64,000 nt of DNA from Photorhabdus sp. CRCIA-P01 (GTDB lineage: Bacteria > Pseudomonadota > Gammaproteobacteria > Enterobacterales > Enterobacteriaceae). Numbering within the stretch: position 1 is the stretch's first letter; every line of letters begins with the position of its first letter. The notes below the pieces were generated by a model. The model was given only the letters and a program-made list of their open reading frames with translations. It was not told the DNA's origin and searched no databases. The stretch lies in NCBI RefSeq assembly GCF_003545805.1, contig NZ_NMQR01000007.1:62001-126000 (forward strand), in the 5' to 3' direction. Shown here piece by piece: positions 16,919-27,200 of the stretch. The position numbers and the translations under genes are program-made.

Positions 16919-19900
16919 GTATCAATCCCTTCTTTGAAAGTAGTGTCGATAATCTTGCGGGCGTTAGCCATGGCATCGAAGATACGTTCTTCGAAGAAGC
17001 GCACATCATCCTGTGACATCAGCAAGTTGGAATAGATACGCGACAACGGTGAGAACTGGATGCCGTAGTGTTTAGCCGTCTCGCGGATAATGCCGCCGCA
17101 GAACTTTACTTTCTCTCTGTAACCCAGGGATTGCTCTACCGGCTCCTGCTGGGAGTGGTACACCAGCGCGGTTGGCATGCCCTGAATCACCAGAGGTAGA
17201 TCAACCGCTTCAGCCGCCTTGACGAAGACATTAGCGAGTTGACGAGTAATGCCGGCCATGCGGTCGTAGCAGCCCAGATCACGCTCAATCAGTGAAAAGG
17301 TTGCCTTGATAGCCGCCAGCCCCAGCGGATAACCGTTGAAAGTACCGGTATGAATTACTTTGCCACGGGTATACAGGTTCATAATGTCGCGGCGGCCAGC
17401 AATGGCGGAAATCGGCATTGCACCACCGCCCAACGCCTTGCCGAAGGTCGCCAAATGCGGGGTGACACCCAGCAGTTGCTGCGCACCGCCGAGGCCCAGG
17501 CGCACACCAGTGATAACTTCATCGAAAATCAGCACAATATTGTATTTTTCACACAGCGCCTTGGCCTTCTCCAGATAGCCTTCACGCGGGAAAATGCCGC
17601 CACCGTTGATACAGATAGGCTCCATCAGCACAGCAGCGATTTCGTCGTGATAGCGCTCAATAGTCGTCGCGAGCACGTCAATGTCATTCCACGGCAGCAT
17701 AAAAGACTGACCAGTACTCGAACCGCTCTCTTGCCCCCAGGTATCGGGCAAATCGCCCTGGAACTGCTCCGGTGCCGGATAGCGAAGATCCTGCTTATTA
17801 CACCATCCCATCATGTTATCGGCATTGCCATGGTAATGGCCGTGGAAACGGATAAAGCAATTTTTGCCGGTAAAGCCGCGTGCCAAACGTAACGCATTCT
17901 GTACTGCCTCGGTACCACTCAGGCAGAATCGGACCATCTCGGCACAGGGGATGTACTTCACCATGGTTTCACACACTTCCACTTCCAGATCGCAGGTATC
18001 CACCGACGTGACCTTGCCCATGTACTGAATTAACGACTCGTTGTAGGCTTCATTGTGATGACCAACAAACAGAGCGCCGAACTTACAGAATAGATCGAGG
18101 TGTTCATTACCATCCAGGTCCCAAACGCGCGAGTTGCGCCCACGGTTGAACGGGATCACCAGTGACCGTTCAGGATCGCCGAAGTTGTAATGAGTGCCAC
18201 CAGGCAGCAGATCCCAGCACTTTTTATAAAACTCCGTTGAACTTTTCAATGACAGTTTTGTTACTGCGTCTATAGATTGCTTACTTTCCGCCTGTGTTTG
18301 TGGTGTCGAATTGCCATTAGCATAATCCACACCTTTGGATAAGTTAAACGGCGCATACCGCTTAACCGGTTCCGGAAGCGTGACATGCATAAGCTCAAGC
18401 AGTGCAATGCGAGTCAGGTAGGCGGCGCCACTCATCAGCAGGTGGGCAAGTTCCGCCACCTTGCGCTGCGCCACATCCTCCAGTGGCGTACCCTGTAGCC
18501 ACTCGTTCATCGCCCCCATCGCCGAACCGCACCAGATTTGATAATCCATATGGCGCGTCGCTTCACCGCTTATCGCCCAACGAGATGACTGGCCGAGATA
18601 CCACTGAAACAGCAGCGCCATTTTTTTCTTTGGCTGCTGCTCCGCCTTTTCAATCACCGCAGACAGGTTGCAACGCTGGAAATAAGCCACCGTCTCCTGC
18701 CAGATTTCAGCCAGCGGCTTATGGAAGATCTGCTTTTCCAACTGGGACACGTCCTGAGCGGGGAGCACGTCCAGGCTGTCGTACTGCTTATACAGCGCAT
18801 AGAGTTTCTGGGCGCGTACCGCATACATACTGCCCAGTTTCAGCACCTGTACTTTAGCGCCCAACTCAAACATATCTGCCGATGGGGCCATCGCCACGTC
18901 ACCTATCTGCGCCTTGCCCAACATCTGTTTTACCGCCTTAGAAGTGTCGGCCTCCACGCAAGCCTGGTTTATTGAGCCAGTCACCACATACGCCGCGCCG
19001 AGGGCAAAGGCAGACAGAATGGCGTGAGGGGTTCCCAAGCCGCCTGCTGCGCCAATCCGCACCCGGAAACGGTGGCCGGACTCGTGCTCAATGTCGTCGC
19101 GTAGCTGCACTACGGAACGGAAGATGCAGGATAGCACCCCTTGATCAGTATGGCCGCCTGAGTCTCCTTCCACGGTAATGTCATCCGCCATCGGCACCTG
19201 ACGCGCCAACGCTGCCTGTTCTGTGGTAATCATCCCCTCAGTCAGCAATTTTTCCAGGATATTTTCCGGTGCCGGACGCAAAAAACACTCAGCAACCTCA
19301 CGGCGTGATACCTTAGCAATAATGCGGTTTTGGCGCAGAATGCCGCCATCTTGTTGCTGCTTCAGCCCACAAGTGCGGTAGTACACTAATGCCATGCTCA
19401 GTTTGATGTAGGCCGAAGCCTCAACCACCCTGACTTGGTGCTCCATGCACAACCGTACACAGGCCATTTCCCACTCCGGGTTGCCGGGGTTGTGCAGTAG
19501 GTTGACACCAAATGGCCCGTTGGGCAGGTGCTGACGCAGCGTGGTAATCGCCTTGGCAATACGCGGAATGCTCAACCCGCCAGCACCTAAAATACCGAGG
19601 ATACCGTGCTGACCCAGGGCGATCACCATCTCTTCTGAATGAATACCATTTGCCATTGCCCCAGCGTAATAGGCCAGACGTACACCATAATCCCGGCGGA
19701 AACTATTATCCCCCAGATCGGCTGCCGTCACCGCCGGTAACATGCCGAGCACGACCGCCTGCCCGGAAGGAAGTGGTTCATTGGCCGGTAACAGCGCCAC
19801 CCTGTCACCCAATTGCACCACTTGCAGAGCGTGATCAAGATCATACAAACTAGCAGAACCCGCCGTCAGCGGCAGCGCAGATGCTGGGTGTTGGTTAACA

Positions 19901-19923
19901 GATAAACGATGACTCATTTTCAT
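16915..19923 (-). CDS. PfaD-type enoyl reductase fused to class III aminotransferase
   Basis: 1002 residues. Residues 1 to about 545 are a PfaD-like flavin enoyl reductase (2-nitropropane dioxygenase fold): GILGILGAGGLSIPRI, VEGDSGGHTDQG, IGAAGGLGTPHAI and VTGSINQACVEA. From about 560 a complete class III PLP aminotransferase follows: LLPGGTHYNFGDP, CLSGTEAVQNALRLARG, FHGHYHGN, IFDEVITGVR and lysine K829 in FGKALGGGAMPI. Such a fusion would reduce the enoyl intermediates and introduce amines, as expected for zeamine/fabclavine-type polyamines; I recall a similar fused protein in fabclavine clusters. The ATG overlaps the stop of the previous gene (ATGA). The stop in turn overlaps the truncated SDR start. 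Confidence 0.88.
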   Translation of the reverse strand: MKMSHRLSVNQHPASALPLTAGSASLYDLDHALQVVQLGDRVALLPANEPLPSGQAVVLGMLPAVTAADLGDNSFRRDYGVRLAYYAGAMANGIHSEEMVIALGQHGILGILGAGGLSIPRIAKAITTLRQHLPNGPFGVNLLHNPGNPEWEMACVRLCMEHQVRVVEASAYIKLSMALVYYRTCGLKQQQDGGILRQNRIIAKVSRREVAECFLRPAPENILEKLLTEGMITTEQAALARQVPMADDITVEGDSGGHTDQGVLSCIFRSVVQLRDDIEHESGHRFRVRIGAAGGLGTPHAILSAFALGAAYVVTGSINQACVEADTSKAVKQMLGKAQIGDVAMAPSADMFELGAKVQVLKLGSMYAVRAQKLYALYKQYDSLDVLPAQDVSQLEKQIFHKPLAEIWQETVAYFQRCNLSAVIEKAEQQPKKKMALLFQWYLGQSSRWAISGEATRHMDYQIWCGSAMGAMNEWLQGTPLEDVAQRKVAELAHLLMSGAAYLTRIALLELMHVTLPEPVKRYAPFNLSKGVDYANGNSTPQTQAESKQSIDAVTKLSLKSSTEFYKKCWDLLPGGTHYNFGDPERSLVIPFNRGRNSRVWDLDGNEHLDLFCKFGALFVGHHNEAYNESLIQYMGKVTSVDTCDLEVEVCETMVKYIPCAEMVRFCLSGTEAVQNALRLARGFTGKNCFIRFHGHYHGNADNMMGWCNKQDLRYPAPEQFQGDLPDTWGQESGSSTGQSFMLPWNDIDVLATTIERYHDEIAAVLMEPICINGGGIFPREGYLEKAKALCEKYNIVLIFDEVITGVRLGLGGAQQLLGVTPHLATFGKALGGGAMPISAIAGRRDIMNLYTRGKVIHTGTFNGYPLGLAAIKATFSLIERDLGCYDRMAGITRQLANVFVKAAEAVDLPLVIQGMPTALVYHSQQEPVEQSLGYREKVKFCGGIIRETAKHYGIQFSPLSRIYSNLLMSQDDVRFFEERIFDAMANARKIIDTTFKEGIDT

Positions 19924-22900
19924 GCTCCCTGTGTCAACAGCGCCGCAGAGGCAGTGGAAGGTAGAGGCAGGCGCCGGGTAAAGCCTGTACCCAGGTTATC
20001 ACACAGACCAATGACGTTGCCGCGATAGATGATTTCAGCAATGAAGATCAGCGAGATAGCCGTCAAAGTAGTGCTATCATCCTGGTACTGAGCATCGATC
20101 GATTTACAGGTCAGGCGATAACGCAACACGTCACGTTCGCACTTCACTTCACTGCGGAATTTGGCGCTGCACTGAAGGTTGTACAGCGTGTGGGAGACCA
20201 AATCGCTCTGCGAGTTCAGCCCAAGATAATACAGGTAGAACTTTACCAACTGTTCGCAGCCTTCAACCAATAACGTTCCCGGCATGACCGGATCGTTTTT
20301 GAAATGCACTTTGAATACCCAGTGTTCGGGATCAATATCCACCTCACCGATCACCTCCCCCAAGCCAAAAGCACCGCCGGACAAATCAACATTCAGCACC
20401 CGACTAAGCATGCGTGAATGTGGAGCAGAAAATTTGACGGCACCTTCATGGGCATACTGCGGACCAAAACAGGCGGCGATGTCCCCTTGCATCAGGGCAC
20501 TGATATGCTGTTCGTCAAAGCGTTGACGCAAGCAACGCAGTGGCGGAGTGAAGGGTTGGGCCAGTTTTGCGGCGGCAAAATACGGCGCGGTATCTATCTG
20601 CCTGACTTTGGCGATCTCGCGCATGGTGAAGAAGCCGGAATTACCTGTCTGTTTTAACACCAGTCGCTCACCGACGTAGCAGTAATATTCATAGGCAATC
20701 AAGACCATCCCTCCAGCGCGCACGCAGGAGTTGATATCGACCCGGCCACGCAGCACCTCACCCGCCTTTGGCATCTCGCTGTACACCGTGGTCTGACTGT
20801 CTACCGCGCGGTAGCCCAATAGCCCTTTGAACAGGTGGTCGCAGCCGATGACAGTGAAGGCCACTATCAGCGCATGGGAGGATTCCAGGACGATAAAAAT
20901 CGGAGCCTTGCCATCCACCACATACCAGGCATCAACAGGAATGTCGTACTCCCACTCAATGTAGCAAGGCTCAAGCCGATCCTTAACCGCTGACAGCGCG
21001 GTAATACGCGAGACAAACAGGTACGGCGGGGACGGCATACGAGTGCGTACCGGATAACAGTCCACCTTGGCATACTCTGCCCCCAGCACATTCGCAACCA
21101 AACCGTCAGTCAGCTCAATAATCTGGCTCTCATCGAACAGCGGCGCACTCGCAGCTGCTGAGGAATGCTCACTGAGGATGTGATTGAGCAACTGATAATA
21201 GGACTGCTCAAGGCGCAGATACTGTAGTTGGGTTTGTGCATTGCGCACCAAGTACTTGAGCGCGGTAGCCGCAGGAGTCACCTGGGTATCAGGGTTCGTC
21301 GCGATGTTCACCGCCCCCGAGAAATATGCCAGATTGGCCTCGTTGATGATGAAATCGGCCAGCATTTTCTCCCTAGCGGTATAGACCGTGACCTTAAACT
21401 CCCCCGCAGCCGGTACCGTGGCTTTTGCAGGCCGGGCACGCGGCCCATCCTGCGATTCGCGCAGGATCATATGACTGTAGGCGCGGTCGATACCGATATG
21501 GTTGATTGCCGCACGCCGCAGCCCCTGTGCCGGTTGCGGCCAGAACTGCGTTTGTCTCGGCAGGGAAAAATGATCTCCGGCGCTGTAGGTCAACTGAGTG
21601 GATTGTGCATAATCGGGCAACGCCGGCAGATAGCGCTGGGTAAGTTGCAACGCCGCTTTGATAATTCCCAGCAAGCCATTGGCTGCCGACAGATGACCAT
21701 AGTGCGCCTTCAGTGTACCGAGGGTCAGCGGCGCCTGGCGCTGTGGCGAAGCATACACCCGGCCCAATGCGGCCAGCTCGGTGGCAATCTCATCAGGCCG
21801 CCCACCAGCGTAAATTTCAAGGTAGTCTATCTGTCCCTCGGTGCAACCCGCTGCCGCCAGCCCCTGCGTCATCGCCGTAACCATCTCCTCTTCATCGGCG
21901 CTGAACGCCAGTTGGCGATCCGCCGCATGGCCGATCGCCAAGCCTTCAACCACCGCATAAATGGGAATGGTCTCGCGCAGAGCATCCTGTTCGCGCCGCA
22001 GCACCACGACACCACCACCATCACCCACCGCCTGATTCGCCTGACACGACTGATGGTCCCACAAGACGTTTTCTACCCCGCCGGCAAAACTACAACTGGC
22101 AACAATCACGGCATCAACCTGTTGGCGGGCGAGCATGAACTGTGCCAGTTCAAAGGCTTTGAACGGTGCACTCTCTTCACTGTACAACGAGAATACCGGG
22201 CCATTCAGGTGCAAGTGAGCGGCAAGCCGACTCGCCACCACGTTACCAATCCCACCGGTAATGCCCTCCGGGTACGGGGTTGGGCACAAGCTATCCTTCA
22301 GGATGGTTTGTAACGCCTGCACATCGGTGTCAGGCAGTTCGATGCCGTGACTGCACAGACTCTGCGCCAATTGCCAGCTGATTTCATTGCGTGCCTGGTT
22401 ACGTAAACAGCCATAGTCCACCCCTCCGGCTACAATCACGGCAATGTTGCGTTTACTGCCGTCCAACGCATAACCCGCGTCGATGAAGGCACGCTCGGCC
22501 ACCGGCAATAAAAATAGATGGGAAAGCAGATACGGGCCGACTACGTTCGGTGGCAGTTTGAAGCGTTTGCAGTCGAACTCAAATTTCTCAATGTAGGAAC
22601 CTAGCGGCGGTTGCTCTACCCCTCGCATCGCCAACACATCAGCACGTTGTTCAATGCCCATCCAGCGCGTTGGCGGCAGCGTATATAAATGCTGTATCCC
22701 TTGTTGCACCACCTGGTCCAGGGTATCGGTATCCTCCGTCTGCGCCAAGTGTACGCCAATACCCACCAGCGCCAGAGGCGCGATCACCAGCGGGCTCCAG
22801 GATTCGCTTTGCGTGGCACGCAACCGTGGATGATCCTCACTGATGACCATATGGGCATTGACACCGCCGAAACCGAACGCATTAATTCCGGCACGCTTTG

Positions 22901-24194
22901 GCCGGCCATTGGCCGGCCACGGCTGGGTACTACGAACCACGTGTTCCAGACCAAGCTGACCAGCCGGCGTGGTCACCAGTTGCTGCACACCAAGGGTCGC
23001 AGGAATCAGATCGTGCTGCATGGACAGGATCACCTTCAACAAGCTGCCCATACCAGACGCCGTCAGCATGTGACCATTGTTGGCCTTGTTAGCTCCCAGT
23101 AGTGGCCTCTTTTTCGCACAATCAAAGAAAGCTTCAACCGTCGCCAATTCGATTTGATCACCCACCGGGGTACCGGTGGCATGGCATTCGAGATAGTCTA
23201 TATCGGGGCTGCTGTTGCGGTAGGCGCGCTCCAGCGCCAAGCGCTGTCCGTTGACGTCTGGCACCAGAATGTGCTTAACCCCAGCGTCGTTGGATAAACC
23301 GATCGATTCAATTACGCCATAAATTTTGTCATTATCACGAATGGCATCGGCATAACGTTTGATCGCCACAATGCCAACTCCCTCACCCGCTTTCAACCCT
23401 TCGGAGGTGCGTTCAAAGGGCACCGAGGCACCACCATCCGGGAAGGCCCGCAGGATATTAAACCCTTGGTTAACGTAGATATGATCGGCATGGCAAACAG
23501 CGCCGACCAGCATCATCTCTGCCTTGCCGCAAGCAAGGTAATCTGCGGCCATTTTTATTGCGTAAAGTGCCGATGAACAAGCGGCATCCAGGGCATAACT
23601 CGGCCCCTGCAAGCCCAATGCCTGGGCGGCGATGGTGGCATTATGCCCACCCGTTATCAGGTTAAGATCTGAATGCACCTCTTCCGGCCAGAATTGATCG
23701 AAGCTGAAATCTGGTCGTCCAATTAATTGCTGGATATATGGCGTTAATAAACGATGGTAAAACGGGCTCATCAAACGCTTGCCACTATGCGTCGGCATAC
23801 CTATATTACCAATTAACAACCCCGTCTTTTTTAACACGGCCTGTTTATCACGGTATCCACTATCATTCAGCGCCTCTGCCGCCGTATAAATCGTCCATTT
23901 AAACAAATTATCCAAAGTCAGTATTTCATTCTCAGGCAGTGCATAACCTTTCGCGTCAAAGTGAAAATCGCGAACGTGTCCATTTCGGTTATAGCTTATT
24001 TTATCAACGGTGCCTGAAACCGGATGATAATAAAATGCAGGATCAACACCGACTTCCTTAGCAGATAACGGGGTTGTACTATCATTTTTCAGGCAAAGGT
24101 TTGCCCAGTACTTTTCAATGGTATCTGCCTCAGGAAACAGACAGCCCAGCCCCACAATCGCAATATTTTCCATGACAGAGTAACTCCTAAGCAT
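19920..24194 (-). CDS. PfaC-like PUFA synthase subunit (KS-CLF-DH)
   Basis: 1424 residues. KS1 has the active cysteine C206 in LDAACSSALYAIK, then CHATGTPVGD and NKANNGHMLTASG. A second KS-like domain starts near PLALVGIG but has YSEESAPF where the catalytic cysteine should be, as in a chain-length factor. The C-terminal third contains FabA-like hot-dog dehydratase segments, including HFKNDPVMPGTLLVEG. This is the layout of PfaC in polyunsaturated fatty acid synthases and of the related zeamine/fabclavine subunit. Two start codons are plausible: ATG 24194 (AGGAG nine nt upstream) and ATG 24173 (AGGAG ten nt upstream, directly before ENIAIVGLG). It lies 71 bp after the previous gene. Confidence 0.9.
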   Translation of the reverse strand: MLRSYSVMENIAIVGLGCLFPEADTIEKYWANLCLKNDSTTPLSAKEVGVDPAFYYHPVSGTVDKISYNRNGHVRDFHFDAKGYALPENEILTLDNLFKWTIYTAAEALNDSGYRDKQAVLKKTGLLIGNIGMPTHSGKRLMSPFYHRLLTPYIQQLIGRPDFSFDQFWPEEVHSDLNLITGGHNATIAAQALGLQGPSYALDAACSSALYAIKMAADYLACGKAEMMLVGAVCHADHIYVNQGFNILRAFPDGGASVPFERTSEGLKAGEGVGIVAIKRYADAIRDNDKIYGVIESIGLSNDAGVKHILVPDVNGQRLALERAYRNSSPDIDYLECHATGTPVGDQIELATVEAFFDCAKKRPLLGANKANNGHMLTASGMGSLLKVILSMQHDLIPATLGVQQLVTTPAGQLGLEHVVRSTQPWPANGRPKRAGINAFGFGGVNAHMVISEDHPRLRATQSESWSPLVIAPLALVGIGVHLAQTEDTDTLDQVVQQGIQHLYTLPPTRWMGIEQRADVLAMRGVEQPPLGSYIEKFEFDCKRFKLPPNVVGPYLLSHLFLLPVAERAFIDAGYALDGSKRNIAVIVAGGVDYGCLRNQARNEISWQLAQSLCSHGIELPDTDVQALQTILKDSLCPTPYPEGITGGIGNVVASRLAAHLHLNGPVFSLYSEESAPFKAFELAQFMLARQQVDAVIVASCSFAGGVENVLWDHQSCQANQAVGDGGGVVVLRREQDALRETIPIYAVVEGLAIGHAADRQLAFSADEEEMVTAMTQGLAAAGCTEGQIDYLEIYAGGRPDEIATELAALGRVYASPQRQAPLTLGTLKAHYGHLSAANGLLGIIKAALQLTQRYLPALPDYAQSTQLTYSAGDHFSLPRQTQFWPQPAQGLRRAAINHIGIDRAYSHMILRESQDGPRARPAKATVPAAGEFKVTVYTAREKMLADFIINEANLAYFSGAVNIATNPDTQVTPAATALKYLVRNAQTQLQYLRLEQSYYQLLNHILSEHSSAAASAPLFDESQIIELTDGLVANVLGAEYAKVDCYPVRTRMPSPPYLFVSRITALSAVKDRLEPCYIEWEYDIPVDAWYVVDGKAPIFIVLESSHALIVAFTVIGCDHLFKGLLGYRAVDSQTTVYSEMPKAGEVLRGRVDINSCVRAGGMVLIAYEYYCYVGERLVLKQTGNSGFFTMREIAKVRQIDTAPYFAAAKLAQPFTPPLRCLRQRFDEQHISALMQGDIAACFGPQYAHEGAVKFSAPHSRMLSRVLNVDLSGGAFGLGEVIGEVDIDPEHWVFKVHFKNDPVMPGTLLVEGCEQLVKFYLYYLGLNSQSDLVSHTLYNLQCSAKFRSEVKCERDVLRYRLTCKSIDAQYQDDSTTLTAISLIFIAEIIYRGNVIGLCDNLGTGFTRRLPLPSTASAALLTQGA

Positions 24195-24265
24195 GACAAG
24201 ATTCTCCTGAGCGCTACGACTGCCCCCAGGTACATATCAAACTGATTTTGTTTTATCCGGAAAGA

Positions 24266-27200
24266 TTACCTTGTGTTTTTTTCCACCTGTTTCGAGTCGG
24301 CTTGGGTGAATAATTCCCTCAACGCAGCCGAGACGGTAAATTTGACATTATGCAAACGACCGTAAATATTCCCCATTAAGTCATGCAAGGTAATATCAAC
24401 AACCAGCGCCAAGGCGGTTTTGGTATTAATTCGCATAGCAGCATAGAATTCTTCACCAAATGCCAAGGTAGCATATTGTTCAATTTTCCCAATTGCGCAT
24501 GGCAGGCCTGCTTTATCCAAGCGCTGCATCAGCCAGAATAAGGGCAGTTGCAAAGCGACATCATAGATAAACAGGTTGAAAGAATTGACCGGGAACTGTC
24601 CCTGTAATTCAGGCGCTACGTCATCCAGTCGGCATTTCAATATCAGGTATTGATCATCAATATGGATAACCTTGCGTATTCCCTGAAATAGGTTGCCGTG
24701 GAACAACATTCTGCCTTGACGCATATCGCCATACAAAGGATGAGCCAGAGCAATCTGAGTGTGCAAATCGGTATGCAGTTCTTCGCAGGCCGCTGCCCGG
24801 CGTTGAGTGGTGAGGAATAGCGTGGACTGATAGTGTTCAACCGTGCTTTTTCCCTGCTGACTGGTGATAGAAATATCTACCGCCAGCCGCTCATCCCCTC
24901 GCACATAGCCGCAGTTGGGCGTCAACACCGCAGTGTAGTCGCTAGGCTGGGTACCATCAAACACAATCCCCTGCAATACGCTGAAATCCACCACGTCCTG
25001 AAGCTGGTAGCCCGGAAAACGCTCTTCACAAATGCGCGTCATCCAGCCAATAGCGGCAGTGGCCGGCAATACCGGGTTGTCGCAGATGACATAGTGGCGC
25101 AGGAACGGATTGGCTTCCAGCGTCAACAAACGCTTAACTTGCTCCTCATCCGGCAGCGATTTCACCTGACGCGTGGCCTTGTAGTTTTCACCACCAACAA
25201 TTACCTGCTTAGATTCAGTATCAGTAAATTCCTGTACGAAATAGCGTGTTCCCACATTGCCAGGAATGATCACCATGTTGCGGGCACTATAGGTACGTTT
25301 TAATGTGTCGTTGACCATGCCTCCGTCCCACGGCCCCCAGTTGATGGCACGGACGACCAGACGACTGTCACCTTTCAGTGGTAGGTAAGCAAATTTACTC
25401 AGGGTTTCATTGGCCATCGCATAATCGGCTTGCCCGGCATTGCCGAAATAACCGACAACGGATGAGAACAGCATTACATGGCGCAAACTAGCAATATCCA
25501 CGACCTGGCACAGGTTTTCCAACCCTTTGACCTTAACGTCAAACACCGAGCGTAAATCATCCAGCATTTTCTTCTCAATACGCTTGTCCGCCAGGTTGCC
25601 GGCACCGTGAATGATACCCGTCACTGGTCCAAATGCCTGCTGTGCTGCGGCAACCGCCGCCGCAACCTGCTGTACATCGGTAATATCACAGTTCAGGTAA
25701 CAAGCATCTCCCCCAGCCTGCCTGAGCTCTTGCAAGGTTTGGTTAATCTCATCGGCATATAGCATCCCGCTCAACATGGCATCAATTTTCACCGGCGTTG
25801 GCTGAACCTGTTGGGATTGCAGATAGGCGATCGCCGCAGCCTGGCGCTCATTGAGCGTGGTGGTACCCTGTGCCCATGTCGGCAAAGGCGCGTCCAAATC
25901 GGTTCTTCCCAACAGGACAAAGCGTGCCTGGCTGAGTTTCGCCATCTCGATGATACATTGGGCCGTGATGCCACGTCCCCCGCCGGTCACCACAAAAACG
26001 TCCTCACGGCTGACCTGGAGCGGTGTATCAACAGGTTCCTTCGCTGCAAGCACCAGTGTCATGCGCTCACCATTCACACCACGGCCAACTTCGGTCAGAT
26101 CGGTACAGCTATCCTGCAACTCTTCGATCAGGATCAGGGCAACATCACGCGGTTTCACTTGGGCGTCGATGTCGAGAGTACGGCAGAATACGTTTTTCCA
26201 CTCAATATTCAATGATTTGGTCAACCCGCTGACCCCACTTGCGACCACTTCTGCCAGCCCGTTGTCGTTCAATGTGGACAGCGCGCCGTCCCCACGACCT
26301 ACGATAAAGAAGTAGCCCGCATGGTTTTCATCTCGGTTCAGACTGCCCTGTAAACGCTTGGCCAGCAGGAACGTGGTTTCAATCGAGAGATAACCCTGTG
26401 CACTGAACACCTTAGCCAGCGTTTTCACACTCTGCCGTGGCGTCTGAAGGTAGATCACGCCATCAATCGGCCCCTGCTCCTGTTCAATTTCACTGATTGC
26501 CGCATCCAATGTGGCTTCATCAGCGCAGTTCAGTACGTAGTGACCGGCGGTTTTGACATACTTTTCATTTTTTGCCATTCCCGCATTCAGAGCCAGTACC
26601 GCCACCCGCTGGCCCCGCTGTTTCAGCTGCTTAACCACTTCATCGACAACTGTTTTACCCTCGTCCACCACCAGCCAGAGGCGCGACAACGCAAACGTCA
26701 GCGGGTAACAGTCTGGAGCTGGTAACGATCGTAACATTACCGTATAACGAGCAACCCGAGGTTCAACTGGCGCAACCTCTTCGGCAGGAATAGGCTGAAC
26801 CGCAGGTGTAACATTCAGTTGCGGTTCAGCCAAAGACTTTTTTGCGCTGGCGGCCTTTGACACAGAGGCGGTTGAGGTAACAAAGCCCAGCGTGCGCAGC
26901 GGTGTTTCTGCCCTCACATCTTCTGACTCTCTTAGGTTGTGCAGAACTTGGCCTCTATCCTGTTCACTGGGATTGTCTTCAATAAAGGAATCCTTTGGCG
27001 CATAGCCCGAATTTTTACGACGGATATCGGCGATAATCTCATCGTTCATTTGTTTAAAAAACACGGAGATCTTACTGATATTGCTCAGTACTTCGATATC
27101 GAAAGTTTCCAGATACTTGTTCTTCAACGCATCGTGATAAATGCCGGTGTCTGCGGAAAAGGCATCAAACATCACGCCGAAAATTTCCAGACGTTTGATA

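Noticed and set aside
17350-17892. 180-codon plus-strand frame
   Set aside because: It lies entirely opposite the aminotransferase part of the PfaD fusion and reads as low-complexity His/Arg/Gln-rich antisense sequence.
21228-22313. 361-codon plus-strand frame
   Set aside because: Antisense to the KS-CLF part of the PfaC-like gene in G+C-rich DNA; no domain and no RBS.
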